From the IMG/VR virus record IMGVR_UViG_3300014060_000002, positions 1 to 41,757 of that record: a DNA stretch of 41,757 bases; one strand, 5' to 3'. Below are positions 1-7,538 of the stretch, one piece after another. Below the pieces are notes generated by a model that was not told the origin of the DNA, did no database searches, and worked only from the letters and a program-made list of their open reading frames with translations. A program made the translations under genes and the position numbers. Each line of letters begins with the position of its first letter. Position 1 is the first letter of the stretch. The DNA is from a virus.

Positions 1-144
1 TTAGGTGCTAGGTTTATTAAAACATATAGAGATAAAAAAAAAAATAAAACTAAATGCAGTTTCTATTGTGAATGTGGGGTAGTGGTAGAAAGACGTATAG
101 ACGGCATGTCCTCTACTCTTTATGCAGACCCTGCACGTACATAA
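1..144 (+). CDS. C-terminal fragment of an unidentified phage protein
   Basis: The window opens inside a plus-strand reading frame that runs 47 codons to a TAA at 142-144. The segment is basic (a DKKKNKTK stretch) and has three closely spaced cysteines (C-x4-C-x-C, around residues 19-26 of the fragment), followed by a hydrophilic end. Such a tail could belong to a small zinc-binding module, but no family is recognisable from this much sequence. It lies 59 bases upstream of the Sak4-like ATPase gene on the same strand, so it is probably part of the same replication/recombination operon. The start codon lies outside the window. Confidence 0.55.
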   Translation, partial: LGARFIKTYRDKKKNKTKCSFYCECGVVVERRIDGMSSTLYADPART

Positions 145-189
145 GAATTCATAAGGATAAATAACTATGAAAATACAATATACCACAAG

Positions 190-206
190 CATGGAGGTGC
201 CTCATG
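190..206 (+). promoter_or_regulatory. Strong Shine-Dalgarno possibly paired with the start codon
   Basis: GGAGG at 193-197 sits six bases before the ATG at 204 and decides the start of the Sak4-like gene. The flanking bases form an imperfect inverted repeat (CATGGAGG / CCTCATG), so the ribosome-binding site and the start codon could pair with each other and limit initiation. The stem is short and the loop very tight, so regulation is only a suggestion. Confidence 0.4.
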
Positions 207-909
207 TCAGCTAAAGTACTGTTATCAGGCTTAGCCTAACTCAGGTAAAACTAAGCTACTAAGCACGCTGATTAACGGATTCGTTATATCACATGATGGT
301 AAGCGTTTCGCACTAAAGATACCACACATTAATATAAACGAATTTGTTGACATGGGATCATTCATTGACACATGTAACGCAGCAGCAGAAGCTTATAAAG
401 CTAAAACAGGACAGTACCCAGATACTATCGCGATAGATTCAGTATCACGTGTATTCACTAGTGCATACAATGCATTGAATGTAAAATTTAATGGAGATAA
501 CTTCAAAGTATACGCAGCATTGGATCGTGAAATTAAGCTATTCACTGACTACCTTGAAGACATTGTTAGCAATGGTATCTCATTAGTAATTATTTCACAC
601 TCAATCTTTGATGAGAAAACAGCTAGATACTCTTTAGTAGACTCGGGTAAATTCGGCAAACTCGGAGGTTTTCTCAGTGTCGTGGATTTCAGCGTATTCG
701 TAGAAGTTAAAGCCAAGAAAAGAGTTGCTATTCTTCGTGATTCTAACAAAGCCGCACGATGTGTTCTGAGTATAGAAGAAGTGCCTGAATCAATGCCAAT
801 TACACTAGATGGTGAAACAGCAAAAGACGGGGATTTTAATCTACAAGATTACATCGACTTGATTAAATCAAAACATTCCGAAGTAGAAGAATTTGAATTC
901 AAGCTATAA
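204..909 (+). CDS. Sak4-like RecA-family recombinase ATPase, broken by a +1 frameshift
   Basis: A P-loop ATPase of the phage Sak4/RecA-like type, which loads onto single strands and supports annealing or strand exchange during replication. Starting at ATG 204, the frame reads MSAKVLLSGLA and then meets TAA at 237-239. Skipping one base (T237) continues as NSGKT and joins the long frame that ends at 909. The join rebuilds a perfect Walker A, G-L-A-N-S-G-K-T (GxxxxGKT), and a Walker B follows (TIAIDS, bases about 423-440). The merged protein has 234 residues, normal for Sak4. The next gene encodes a probable ssDNA-binding protein, the usual partner. The shift may be a sequencing error, a real mutation or programmed +1 frameshifting at GCC-TAA-C. 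The downstream part alone, from ATG 352, would lack the P-loop. Confidence 0.72.
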
Positions 910-967
910 GCCTGGATTCTTCAACACATTTGGCATTAGCCACTAACAAATAAGGAGCCAATTAACA

Positions 968-1651
968 ATGGCAAGAGTTATAAACAGAACGGCAGTAGCA
1001 AAAAGTGACGAAGGTGGTAATTTTATCACTACATCTGGCATATACAATACACACTTAAAATGTGTAGAAGTCGAGTATAAAGACTCAGGTGCAATGTTCG
1101 CTAACTACTTTTTCACAAACGGTATGTCTTATAGTAACTTACTCAAAGACAAATCAGGTAAAGACGCATACGGATTTAATCAACTTGATAGCTTAGGTAT
1201 TATCGAAGATCTTGAGTCATACAGCATTGCACAGAACGAACTTGAAGAGTATGAAATGGTATTTAAGAACTCAACTAAAACGCTTATGGTTATACCAGAA
1301 TTTACTGATATTGATGTCACTGTATTCGTACAATACATGTATGAAGTATATGAAGAGCAAATCAAAGAGCGTGTTGCTGTTAAACGTTTCTACAGACCAT
1401 CTGACAATGCATCATCTACAGAGATTGTCGATGAAACACCAGTTGGAGTTAGGTTCGCTAGCGATACTGAGAAGTATGCATCTACCGTAATCTATAAAGA
1501 AACGGATGCAGAAGCAGTTGCAGCTTGGAAAGAAGCCCAGAAGTCTGGTGCAACAACTCCAGCAGTAAATGGTGGGGCAGCTAAAGCAGCAGGTTTTTCT
1601 GGAGGCGCAGCAGCTCGCAAAGGGTTCGGAAGACCTAGTAGTAACCAATAG
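968..1651 (+). CDS. Probable single-stranded DNA-binding protein (Sak4 partner)
   Basis: A 227-residue protein starting at ATG 968, with AAGGAG upstream. The first ~125 residues alternate short strands and look like an OB-type ssDNA-binding core. The last ~45 residues are a low-complexity Ala/Gly tail (GGAAKAAGFSGGAAARKGFG) ending in basic and polar residues. A long flexible tail is typical of phage SSBs, although the acidic tip seen in E. coli SSB is absent here. Lying directly downstream of the Sak4-like ATPase is the strongest argument, since phage Sak4 recombinases are regularly paired with an SSB. In N4, the phage SSB also activates late transcription by host RNA polymerase, so this product may have a second role. 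Identification rests on context and layout. Confidence 0.62.
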   Translation: MARVINRTAVAKSDEGGNFITTSGIYNTHLKCVEVEYKDSGAMFANYFFTNGMSYSNLLKDKSGKDAYGFNQLDSLGIIEDLESYSIAQNELEEYEMVFKNSTKTLMVIPEFTDIDVTVFVQYMYEVYEEQIKERVAVKRFYRPSDNASSTEIVDETPVGVRFASDTEKYASTVIYKETDAEAVAAWKEAQKSGATTPAVNGGAAKAAGFSGGAAARKGFGRPSSNQ

Positions 1652-1654
1652 TTT

Positions 1655-1674
1655 TAGTAGCTTAACCGCTACTA
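1655..1674 (+). terminator. Post-stop hairpin after the SSB gene
   Basis: A perfect 7-bp inverted repeat, TAGTAGC (1655-1661) and GCTACTA (1668-1674), with a 6-base loop. It starts three bases after the SSB stop codon. No T-run follows, so it is better read as a message-stabilising or processing hairpin than as a full intrinsic terminator. Confidence 0.45.
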
Positions 1675-1710
1675 TGATCCAACAGCACAAATTAACATAA
1701 AGGTCACAAT

Positions 1711-1998
1711 ATGGCAAAATTTACAAAAATACAATTAGTAGAAGAGATTAGTTTATATGAAACTATTTCCTCAAAAGCAGAAGCAGGTCGTATCCTGGAG
1801 CATATCAAAAGCACCATTAAACGTGAGCTATTAGCAGGCAATGCTGTAGCTTTAGGGCAGGACTTTGGTGAATTTTACGTTACAACTCAAGCAGCTAGAG
1901 CAGGTGAAGTAAATGGTGTACCATACACATCACCAGCTAAATCAGTTGTTAAGTTTGGTGTATCCTCACCATTGAAAGCATTAATTGCAGGCAACTAA
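1711..1998 (+). CDS. HU/IHF-like DNA-bending protein
   Basis: A 95-residue protein with the length and layout of bacterial histone-like HU proteins. Two N-terminal helices (KIQLVEEI, then AGRILEHIKSTIKRELLAGNAVAL) lead into a conserved FGEF turn. A basic strand follows (TTQAARAGEVNGVPYTSP) that corresponds to the DNA-gripping arm, and then a closing VVKFGVSSPLKALI segment. HU dimers bend and compact DNA, here probably helping replication, recombination or packaging of phage DNA. The canonical GxNPxT tip of the arm is altered (GEVNGVPYTS), as in many phage members. A ribosome-binding site AAAGG precedes ATG 1711. It lies between the SSB and ribonucleotide reductase genes on the same strand. 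Confidence 0.85.
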   Translation: MAKFTKIQLVEEISLYETISSKAEAGRILEHIKSTIKRELLAGNAVALGQDFGEFYVTTQAARAGEVNGVPYTSPAKSVVKFGVSSPLKALIAGN

Positions 1999-1999
1999 C

Positions 2000-2104
2000 A
2001 TGTCTAACGAAATTAAGGGTAGTGCACTGTACCAATGTACTAAACAAGTGACTGCTACACCGATGACACGATTTGCAACTCATTACAAACCATTAGAGGA
2101 GTAG
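2000..2104 (+). CDS. Small conserved-looking phage ORF, 34 residues
   Basis: A short ORF, ATG 2000 to TAG 2104, placed tightly between the HU gene and nrdB; its last codons hold the GAGGAG ribosome-binding site of nrdB. The core YQCTKQVTATPM resembles the start of small phage proteins of unknown function that share a Y-x-C-x-K-x-V-x-A-x-PM pattern. If so, this copy is shorter than its relatives. No function can be assigned. The close packing with both neighbours supports translation. Confidence 0.5.
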   Translation: MSNEIKGSALYQCTKQVTATPMTRFATHYKPLEE

Positions 2105-2105
2105 C

Positions 2106-3116
2106 ATGAGCATTAAACTACCTATAGAAACAGAAAACCCGTTATTTGGACGCATTCTATATCCGGTAGCTGAAGAGATACGCAAACTACAACAAGACAT
2201 TTTGTGGACTGCTGAGGAAATACCAGTAGAGAAAGATGTAAACGACTTTAGGCAGAGAATGCTTCCAGAGCAATTTGCCTTAGCGAGTATTACACTAGAC
2301 TCATTTGTTATTACTGAGCAGCAAGTTGGAGACACATGGGCAGAAATTGCTTCATGGTTTCCACATTCAGAAATTGATGGCGTAGCCTCACAGATAGCAG
2401 CCGTAGAGAAAGCAGTACATGCACCATTCTATCAGAAAATGTCTGATGAGATGAATATCGACCCAGAGGATACAGCTCAAAACCAAAAAGAAATCATAGT
2501 TATACGTGATAAGCTACAAATGATTAAACGTATAACTAGCAATCTCAGCAGTAACAAGTTATTAGCGCTTGCAACAGTATCAGGTATTGAACAAGTATTA
2601 TTATTTGGCAACTTCGCTATGCTAAAATCATTTCAAGCCAATGGTAATAACTTAATAACTAATACTATAGTTGGTGTAGACTTTGTCAAAAACGATGAAG
2701 TACTTCATGGGATGCTAGCTGCATCTTTGCATAACACATACCTCAACGAGGCAAAAGTAGCTGGACTTCATATAGACATACAACAACATACAGATGATGT
2801 GCATACCGTAATGCGAGAGATAATCTCTCACGAGGATGCTATTGTTGACTATGTTTATAAGGATATTAAGTCTATAAACGACATAACACCTGCGCAGCTT
2901 AAGGCATTTGTTAGGTCACGAGTAGATGAGGTACTTACCATGCTGCAACTGCCAACTATGTATGGTATAACAAATAACCCTATAGCAGACTGGTTCTATA
3001 AAGGTGCTAAGTCTATCAAGATCCACGACTTCTTCATATCTGGAACTAACAGCTATAGACGTAGTTGGAAGACAGAAAACCTGTCACGACTACCTCTTAT
3101 AAAGAAGGAGAAATAA
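2106..3116 (+). CDS. nrdB: Class I ribonucleotide reductase, small (radical) subunit
   Basis: The 336-residue R2 subunit of aerobic ribonucleotide reductase, which holds the radical used by NrdA to make dNTPs for phage replication. Recognisable metal-site positions are D65 (TLDSF), H105 followed by candidate radical tyrosine Y109 (VHAPFY), E162 (GIEQVL), and E198 with H201 (NDEVLH). One position is odd: the residue three before H105, normally a Glu ligand in ExxH, is Lys102, with Glu at 101. The subunit is somewhat shorter than E. coli NrdB. Its stop overlaps the nrdA start (TAATG), so the two subunits are translationally coupled. The start at ATG 2106 follows GAGGAG. Confidence 0.9.
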   Translation: MSIKLPIETENPLFGRILYPVAEEIRKLQQDILWTAEEIPVEKDVNDFRQRMLPEQFALASITLDSFVITEQQVGDTWAEIASWFPHSEIDGVASQIAAVEKAVHAPFYQKMSDEMNIDPEDTAQNQKEIIVIRDKLQMIKRITSNLSSNKLLALATVSGIEQVLLFGNFAMLKSFQANGNNLITNTIVGVDFVKNDEVLHGMLAASLHNTYLNEAKVAGLHIDIQQHTDDVHTVMREIISHEDAIVDYVYKDIKSINDITPAQLKAFVRSRVDEVLTMLQLPTMYGITNNPIADWFYKGAKSIKIHDFFISGTNSYRRSWKTENLSRLPLIKKEK

Positions 3117-4858
3117 TGGCAATGACTAAATACGAACGTTTATCGCATGAACGTAAACAATTGCAACGTGAGAACTTAGCTCCTAACTGGTTATCTACAT
3201 CTGGATTACAGATGCTAACAGAGAAGCATTACTTGAACGTAGGGGAAAAACCTATTGATATGTACATTAGAATAGCTAAGCGTGCAGAGGAGCTCACAGC
3301 AGTGCAAATCCCAGTTAACTATGGTTACTTAAACTGGTATGATGCATTCCTGGATGTGATGTGGAAAGGATACGTATCCCCATCAACTCCTGTGTTAACG
3401 AACATGGGTAACAACAGAGGGCATCCTATAGCATGTTCTGGAAGCCACTTGGGAGACTCGATTCGGTCATGGGGCATTGCACGCCTAGAGATTGAGCAGT
3501 TAACTCAACGTGGCTATGGGACATCTACTGTACTTGACCCAGTACGCCCACGAGGCTCACCAATCTCCAAAGGCGGAACTTCTAGTGGTATCATGCACCC
3601 AGCAGATGATTTAGTTAACTCCATGAAGAAGATCTCCCAAGGTAATTCTCGCCGTGGTAACATTGGCATGTACCTTGACCCATTACATGCGGACTTTGAT
3701 GAGCTAGTTGATCAACTACTAGCAGATGATGACACATGGAACATCGGGTGGAATATCACTAATGAGTTCGAGGAGCTATTTCATAAGGATCCAGCACGTG
3801 CTGATCATATATGGAAACGTATGCTTCGTCTTAAACTTATCAAAGGTAAGGGATATTTCTTCTTCCTAGACAAAGTAAACAAAAGCGCTCCTCAGATGTA
3901 CAAGGATCGGGGCTTCAAAGTTAAGGGGTCTAATCTGTGTTCTGAGATACAGTTAATGTGTGATGAGGACCACTCGTTTACATGTGTACTAACATCCATG
4001 AACATAACTAAATTCGATGAATGGAAAGATACTAAAGCTGTGGAAATAGCGACTGTATTACTTGATGCTGTAATAGAGGATATGCTAATCAAAGCCAGAC
4101 AAGAACCTGGGTTTGAACGCACAATTGCATTTACAGAGAAATCTAGAGCAATTGGTCTTGGTATGCTTGGTGAAGCGACTTACTATCAACAGCAAAGCTG
4201 GGTATTCGGCGACCTCCAATCTACTATATTTAACAAGCAATTAGTTAAACTATTAGATGATAGAACACTAGAAGTATCTAAGTGGTTAGCTGTAGAACTT
4301 GGCGAACCTGAGTGGTTGAAAGGGTATGGGCTACGCTTTTCACATAGATTATCATTTCCGCCTACTAAGTCAACTGCAGAAATTCTTGGGGGTCCGTCAG
4401 AAGGTCGTGAGCCAGTCTTTGCCAACGTATACGAGTCTGACACAGCAGGTGGCACAGTCTACAGAATCAATCCTATATTCCTAGCTCTTATGAAGGAACG
4501 TGGAATGTATACTGAAGAAGTAATGCAACGTATCGCAGAAGACCAAGGATCTGTGCAAGCCGAGGATTGGCTAACTACCCATGAGAAAGCTGTATTCAGG
4601 ACTGCATTCGAAATCAACCAACGTGACATTATACGTATGGCTGCAGATGCTCAACGAGCCATGAACGCAACGGGTGGGGGCCAAGGCCAATCTACTAATC
4701 TGTACTTCCCAGCAGACGCTAAGGAAGAGGATATCTCAGATATCCACCATGAAGCATTCATTAACCCGGACGTAGAAGCATTATATTACATACGCTCGCT
4801 TAATGGGGCCACTAAAGTTAAAGTAGATACATCAATTTGTTCCAGCTGCGAAGGGTAG
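3116..4858 (+). CDS. nrdA: Class I ribonucleotide reductase, large (catalytic) subunit
   Basis: The catalytic subunit, which reduces ribonucleoside diphosphates with the radical from NrdB. The ATG at 3116 overlaps the nrdB stop and follows AAGGAG; an in-frame extension to 3065 would run deep into nrdB and lacks a signal. In this 580-residue protein the key residues are visible: redox cysteines C107 (IACSGSHLGDS) and C290, the active-site loop N273-L-C275-S-E277, the radical-transfer tyrosine pair Y557/Y558, and a C-terminal C575-x-x-C578 tail for re-reduction. It is much shorter than E. coli NrdA (761 residues). The protein begins almost directly with the catalytic core, so the N-terminal ATP cone that gives dATP feedback inhibition appears to be missing. 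Confidence 0.95.
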   Translation: MAMTKYERLSHERKQLQRENLAPNWLSTSGLQMLTEKHYLNVGEKPIDMYIRIAKRAEELTAVQIPVNYGYLNWYDAFLDVMWKGYVSPSTPVLTNMGNNRGHPIACSGSHLGDSIRSWGIARLEIEQLTQRGYGTSTVLDPVRPRGSPISKGGTSSGIMHPADDLVNSMKKISQGNSRRGNIGMYLDPLHADFDELVDQLLADDDTWNIGWNITNEFEELFHKDPARADHIWKRMLRLKLIKGKGYFFFLDKVNKSAPQMYKDRGFKVKGSNLCSEIQLMCDEDHSFTCVLTSMNITKFDEWKDTKAVEIATVLLDAVIEDMLIKARQEPGFERTIAFTEKSRAIGLGMLGEATYYQQQSWVFGDLQSTIFNKQLVKLLDDRTLEVSKWLAVELGEPEWLKGYGLRFSHRLSFPPTKSTAEILGGPSEGREPVFANVYESDTAGGTVYRINPIFLALMKERGMYTEEVMQRIAEDQGSVQAEDWLTTHEKAVFRTAFEINQRDIIRMAADAQRAMNATGGGQGQSTNLYFPADAKEEDISDIHHEAFINPDVEALYYIRSLNGATKVKVDTSICSSCEG

Positions 4859-4861
4859 TCT

Positions 4862-5434
4862 ATGGTACTAATACTAACAGGTCACTCAGGTGCCGGCAAA
4901 GATACTGTGAGTAATGCTCTCCAAGAGAAAGGGTACTTTACAGCCATTACACCACATAGCACTCGAGCTATGCGTACAGGGGAAGTAGAGGGCAACCCAT
5001 ACTTCTTCATTACAGTGCCTGAATTCAAAAATATGGCAGATACAGGGAAGTTCATAGAATATGCAAGTTACACAACGCAATTTGATGGAGTCGAGGATAC
5101 AGCTTACTACGGTACGGCTTACACCTCAATTCCTGAGGGATGTGATTCAATAGTAACTATTGGAGTACTAGCTGGGCTAGAATTGAAAGTGTGGCTTGGA
5201 GAACAGGCTATACTAGTATATCTCCATGTAGATGATGCTACTCGTGAAGCTCGTGCCAAGGCTCGTGGTTCATTTGATCTTACAGAATGGGATAATAGAC
5301 TAAAGCAAGATCATGAACGATTTGCTAATGGTCTACCAAATGGTATCGATATCAGAATAGATAATATGCAGTCATTAGAACTTACTGTAGCAGTTATTCT
5401 AACACATTTAAAGGTAACTAATGAAAGTAACTAA
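4862..5434 (+). CDS. gmk: Guanylate / deoxynucleoside monophosphate kinase
   Basis: A 190-residue P-loop kinase. Residues 7-15 (GHSGAGKDT) form the Walker A, and residues ~34-52 (STRAMRTGEVEGNPYFF) match the guanylate-kinase nucleotide-binding pattern TTRxxRxGExxGxxYxF. YYGTAY near residue 80 corresponds to the Y-G-T segment that follows. It would phosphorylate (d)GMP, feeding dGTP synthesis together with the reductase subunits encoded immediately upstream. The gene starts three bases after nrdA. The third residue after the P-loop Lys region carries an Asp (GKDT rather than GKST), as seen in some phage dNMP kinases, so substrate range could be wider than GMP. Its end overlaps the next gene by 14 bases. 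Confidence 0.85.
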   Translation: MVLILTGHSGAGKDTVSNALQEKGYFTAITPHSTRAMRTGEVEGNPYFFITVPEFKNMADTGKFIEYASYTTQFDGVEDTAYYGTAYTSIPEGCDSIVTIGVLAGLELKVWLGEQAILVYLHVDDATREARAKARGSFDLTEWDNRLKQDHERFANGLPNGIDIRIDNMQSLELTVAVILTHLKVTNESN

Positions 5435-6599
5435 ACCACAATTCTTTGAAGCTGTAGGCACATACGGCCCATCACCAAAAGCTATACAAGCTGGTATATT
5501 GTTAACGCATGGTATAGAGCTAAGTCAGAACGGGATAACTTCACGTATTACGAGAGCTCGACAAAATGGTAGCCTTCCACTTGAATCGGGCAACTCCGTT
5601 CAAGACGGATTAGCACTACTTGGTACTAGCACTCTTTATGATAGTGAAGGTAACATTAAAATCCAATGGGTCAAGACTAACGCTAAACATAACTCTGAAC
5701 TGCATTACTTTCAACAAGCAATTGAGGATTTCATTAACTCAGCACGTATACGTGCAGCCACACCCATAGCTACTCCAGCACTAACACACTCTGATACTAT
5801 GTCCGTGTACTCAATTGGTGATGCCCATATTGGGCTACTGGCTTGGGGTGAGGAAGTTGGTGAGGACTACGACTCTGATATAGGAACAGCTGACTTACTA
5901 TCAGCAATTGATCTGCTAGTTATACAAGCTTACCCATCTGAAGAAGCCTTCATCATTGACACTGGTGACTGGTATCATTCTAATGGACAGCAGAACACAA
6001 CCACAGCTGGTACTCGTGTGGATGTTGATTCACGCTTTGCTAAGATGATTCAAGTAGGGCTAAACCTAGCTGTATCATTAGTAGAGAAAGCGTTAACTAA
6101 GCATAAGCTAGTTAGATGGCGTTCTGCTATTGGTAACCATGATACGTACTCTTCACTATATGTGACGTGTTTCCTACAAGCTTGGTTTAAAGATGAACCA
6201 CGTGTTATAGTGCACGACACACCATCCGTATTTATGTATCACCAATTTGGTAAGAACTTAATTGGAATTACACATGGGCATACAGTTAAACCAGAGAAAC
6301 TAGGTGAAATTATGTCTGTGGATTGTAAATCACAATGGTCAGATACTGATCATAGATATTGGTATACCAGGCATGTGCACCATCAGCAAGTCAAAGAATT
6401 CTCCAACTGTGTTATAGAAACGTTCAATACACTAACGGGAAAGGACGCATGGCATGCCGCATCTGGTTACCGCTCCAGTCAATCTATGAAGTCAATTACA
6501 CTTCATAAACTGTACGGAGAGATATCCCGTAACACAGTAACTCAGGCACTAATCAGAGCACACCAACATAGGAACGATTCTATTGAATCAACAATTTAG
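5421..6599 (+). CDS. Calcineurin-like metallophosphoesterase with N-terminal winged/HTH-like region
   Basis: A 392-residue protein carrying the ordered metal-binding motifs of the calcineurin-like phosphoesterase family. These are GDAHIG (about residue 133), GDWYH (about 180), GNHDTY (about 236), THGHTV (about 288) and a late RHVHHQQ. The first ~100 residues are not part of this fold; they include a helical stretch compatible with a DNA-binding HTH (GILLTHGIELSQNGITSRITRAR). Such phage enzymes sit in replication operons and are annotated as metallophosphatases or SbcD/Mre11-like exonucleases, but the true substrate is unknown. The start codon lies within the end of the kinase gene, indicating translational coupling. 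Confidence 0.85.
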   Translation: MKVTKPQFFEAVGTYGPSPKAIQAGILLTHGIELSQNGITSRITRARQNGSLPLESGNSVQDGLALLGTSTLYDSEGNIKIQWVKTNAKHNSELHYFQQAIEDFINSARIRAATPIATPALTHSDTMSVYSIGDAHIGLLAWGEEVGEDYDSDIGTADLLSAIDLLVIQAYPSEEAFIIDTGDWYHSNGQQNTTTAGTRVDVDSRFAKMIQVGLNLAVSLVEKALTKHKLVRWRSAIGNHDTYSSLYVTCFLQAWFKDEPRVIVHDTPSVFMYHQFGKNLIGITHGHTVKPEKLGEIMSVDCKSQWSDTDHRYWYTRHVHHQQVKEFSNCVIETFNTLTGKDAWHAASGYRSSQSMKSITLHKLYGEISRNTVTQALIRAHQHRNDSIESTI

Positions 6600-6616
6600 T
6601 GCACTCCCCGTGCACT
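6598..6616 (+). terminator. Post-stop hairpin after the phosphoesterase gene
   Basis: A perfect 7-bp inverted repeat, AGTGCAC (6598-6604) and GTGCACT (6610-6616), around a TCCCC loop. It overlaps the last two bases of the phosphoesterase stop codon. No T-run follows; it probably stabilises or processes the transcript, with weak termination possible. Confidence 0.45.
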
Positions 6617-6632
6617 TACATAAAGGTAAATC

Positions 6633-6968
6633 ATGAACAATAACAATAACATAAGAATGCTATCAGTATCGGGCGAAGACCTAATGGACTTGCTTAAGCA
6701 ATTTACACAGGAAACAGAAGATGAGTGCGCATGCTGTAGCAACGAATGCACAGTTAGGAATGAAAGCCAAGCCGAGCCATGCTATGTACCACATGACTAT
6801 CTCAGTCCGGGTGATGCAGACTACAGAAAGGCTGAGCACATCATTAGTCTCATAGAGGACATAACTATCAATACATTATCTGCAGATGGAACAATTTCCC
6901 CAGAGTCGGCACATACACTGCTTACGCTTGCAAATCTTCGCACGGGGTATATACCAGATGCAAAGTAA
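6633..6968 (+). CDS. Small acidic Cys-rich protein of unknown function
   Basis: A 111-residue protein starting at ATG 6633, with AAAGG upstream. It begins with an Asn-rich stretch and a helix (GEDLMDLLKQFTQETEDE). A cysteine cluster follows (CACCSNEC, with one more Cys about 13 residues on), which could bind zinc. The C-terminal half looks helical (YRKAEHIISLIEDITINTL, then a final helix). No family is recognised. Its stop codon overlaps the start of the pyrophosphohydrolase-like gene, so it belongs to the same nucleotide-metabolism operon. Confidence 0.7.
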   Translation: MNNNNNIRMLSVSGEDLMDLLKQFTQETEDECACCSNECTVRNESQAEPCYVPHDYLSPGDADYRKAEHIISLIEDITINTLSADGTISPESAHTLLTLANLRTGYIPDAK

Positions 6969-7401
6969 AAAACAGCTCTTCCAATTATTCTCAGACATTG
7001 CACATCTAAACGACACAGCATGGGGCAACCACGCTGGGTCGTATGATGCTAATAAGGCCGCTGCACTTCTAATCGAAGAAGCACTTGAGTCTATTGGAGC
7101 ATACGCTCCACGTGAGTTGGCAAGAGAGATAGTAGCTACCAGAAGTACAGTAGCATCTGAGCCAGTTACACCAGTATCTGCATTTGATTCACTTCTTGAT
7201 GGACTCTACATAGCTATTGGGGAACTACACAAGTTAGGCCTTACACCACACCAAATGGTAGATGGCTTACAGATCGTGCATAATGCAAATCTGCAGAAGC
7301 TCGGTGCTAAGGACTCTGAGGGCAAGATAATTAAGCCTATTGGGTTTGTTCCACCAGAAGAGCGGCTACAAGAAATTTTGGACAATCGAGTTGTTAAGTA
7401 A
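6958..7401 (+). CDS. MazG/HisE-like all-alpha nucleotide pyrophosphohydrolase
   Basis: A 147-residue, largely helical protein. The middle and C-terminal parts (LLIEEALES, FDSLLDGLYIAIGELHKLGLT, then DGLQIVHNANLQKLG and KPIGFVPPEERL) match the layout of phage all-alpha NTP pyrophosphatases related to MazG and phosphoribosyl-ATP pyrophosphohydrolase, where acidic residues in helices bind Mg2+. Such enzymes remove non-canonical or excess nucleotides or alter the host alarmone pool; which applies here is unknown. ATG 6958 is chosen because it overlaps the preceding gene's end (11 bases); a longer in-frame extension to 6886 would run inside that gene. It is the last gene before a structured gap. 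Confidence 0.75.
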   Translation: MQSKKQLFQLFSDIAHLNDTAWGNHAGSYDANKAAALLIEEALESIGAYAPRELAREIVATRSTVASEPVTPVSAFDSLLDGLYIAIGELHKLGLTPHQMVDGLQIVHNANLQKLGAKDSEGKIIKPIGFVPPEERLQEILDNRVVK

Positions 7402-7538
7402 ATTAGTAATTAAGTTGCATTGACTCGCTAATCTCAACTAGTCCCTCGTGGTTAGAGATTTATGTACACTCAGCTTCGCTTCGTTACTATAAATCTAATC
7501 CCGGCGACCACATTTTGGTGGCTCGTGGGTAGTAGATA
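7402..7538 (+). ncRNA. Structured intergenic region with mutually exclusive helices
   Basis: A 137-base gap between two plus-strand gene clusters with dense self-complementarity. Helix A pairs AATCTC-AAC (7430-7438) with GTT-A-GAGATT (7451-7460). Helix B pairs AGATTTAT (7456-7463) with ATAAATCT (7489-7496). A and B share 7456-7460, so only one can form at a time. Helix C pairs CGACCAC (7505-7511) with GTGGCTCG (7518-7525, one bulge). CTCGTGG occurs twice (from 7445 and from 7522). The arrangement suggests an attenuator, leader or small RNA. A tRNA fold was tried and does not work. The type call is tentative. Confidence 0.4.

Noticed and set aside
1-192. Minus-strand open frame at the left edge
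   Set aside because: The plus-strand frame ending at 144 has better protein-like features (Cys cluster, charged helix) and matches the direction of the operon; the minus frame is mostly hydrophobic noise.
167-214. 15-codon ORF before the Sak4-like gene
   Set aside because: It overlaps the well-supported start at 204 and has no recognisable product. A second frameshift joining it to the ATPase was considered but is not needed, since ATG 204 gives a natural N-terminus.
3065-3115. Longer nrdA start
   Set aside because: The extension lies wholly inside nrdB and lacks a ribosome-binding site, whereas ATG 3116 follows AAGGAG and overlaps the nrdB stop.
6598-6616. N4-type vRNAP hairpin promoter
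   Set aside because: N4 early promoters have short stems with 3-base loops. This hairpin has a 5-base loop and sits on a stop codon; no convincing 3-base-loop hairpin promoter was found in the window.
7425-7510. Possible tRNA ending in CCA at 7508-7510
   Set aside because: The 3' acceptor strand has no matching 5' partner at the right distance, and no T-arm or anticodon arm can be formed.
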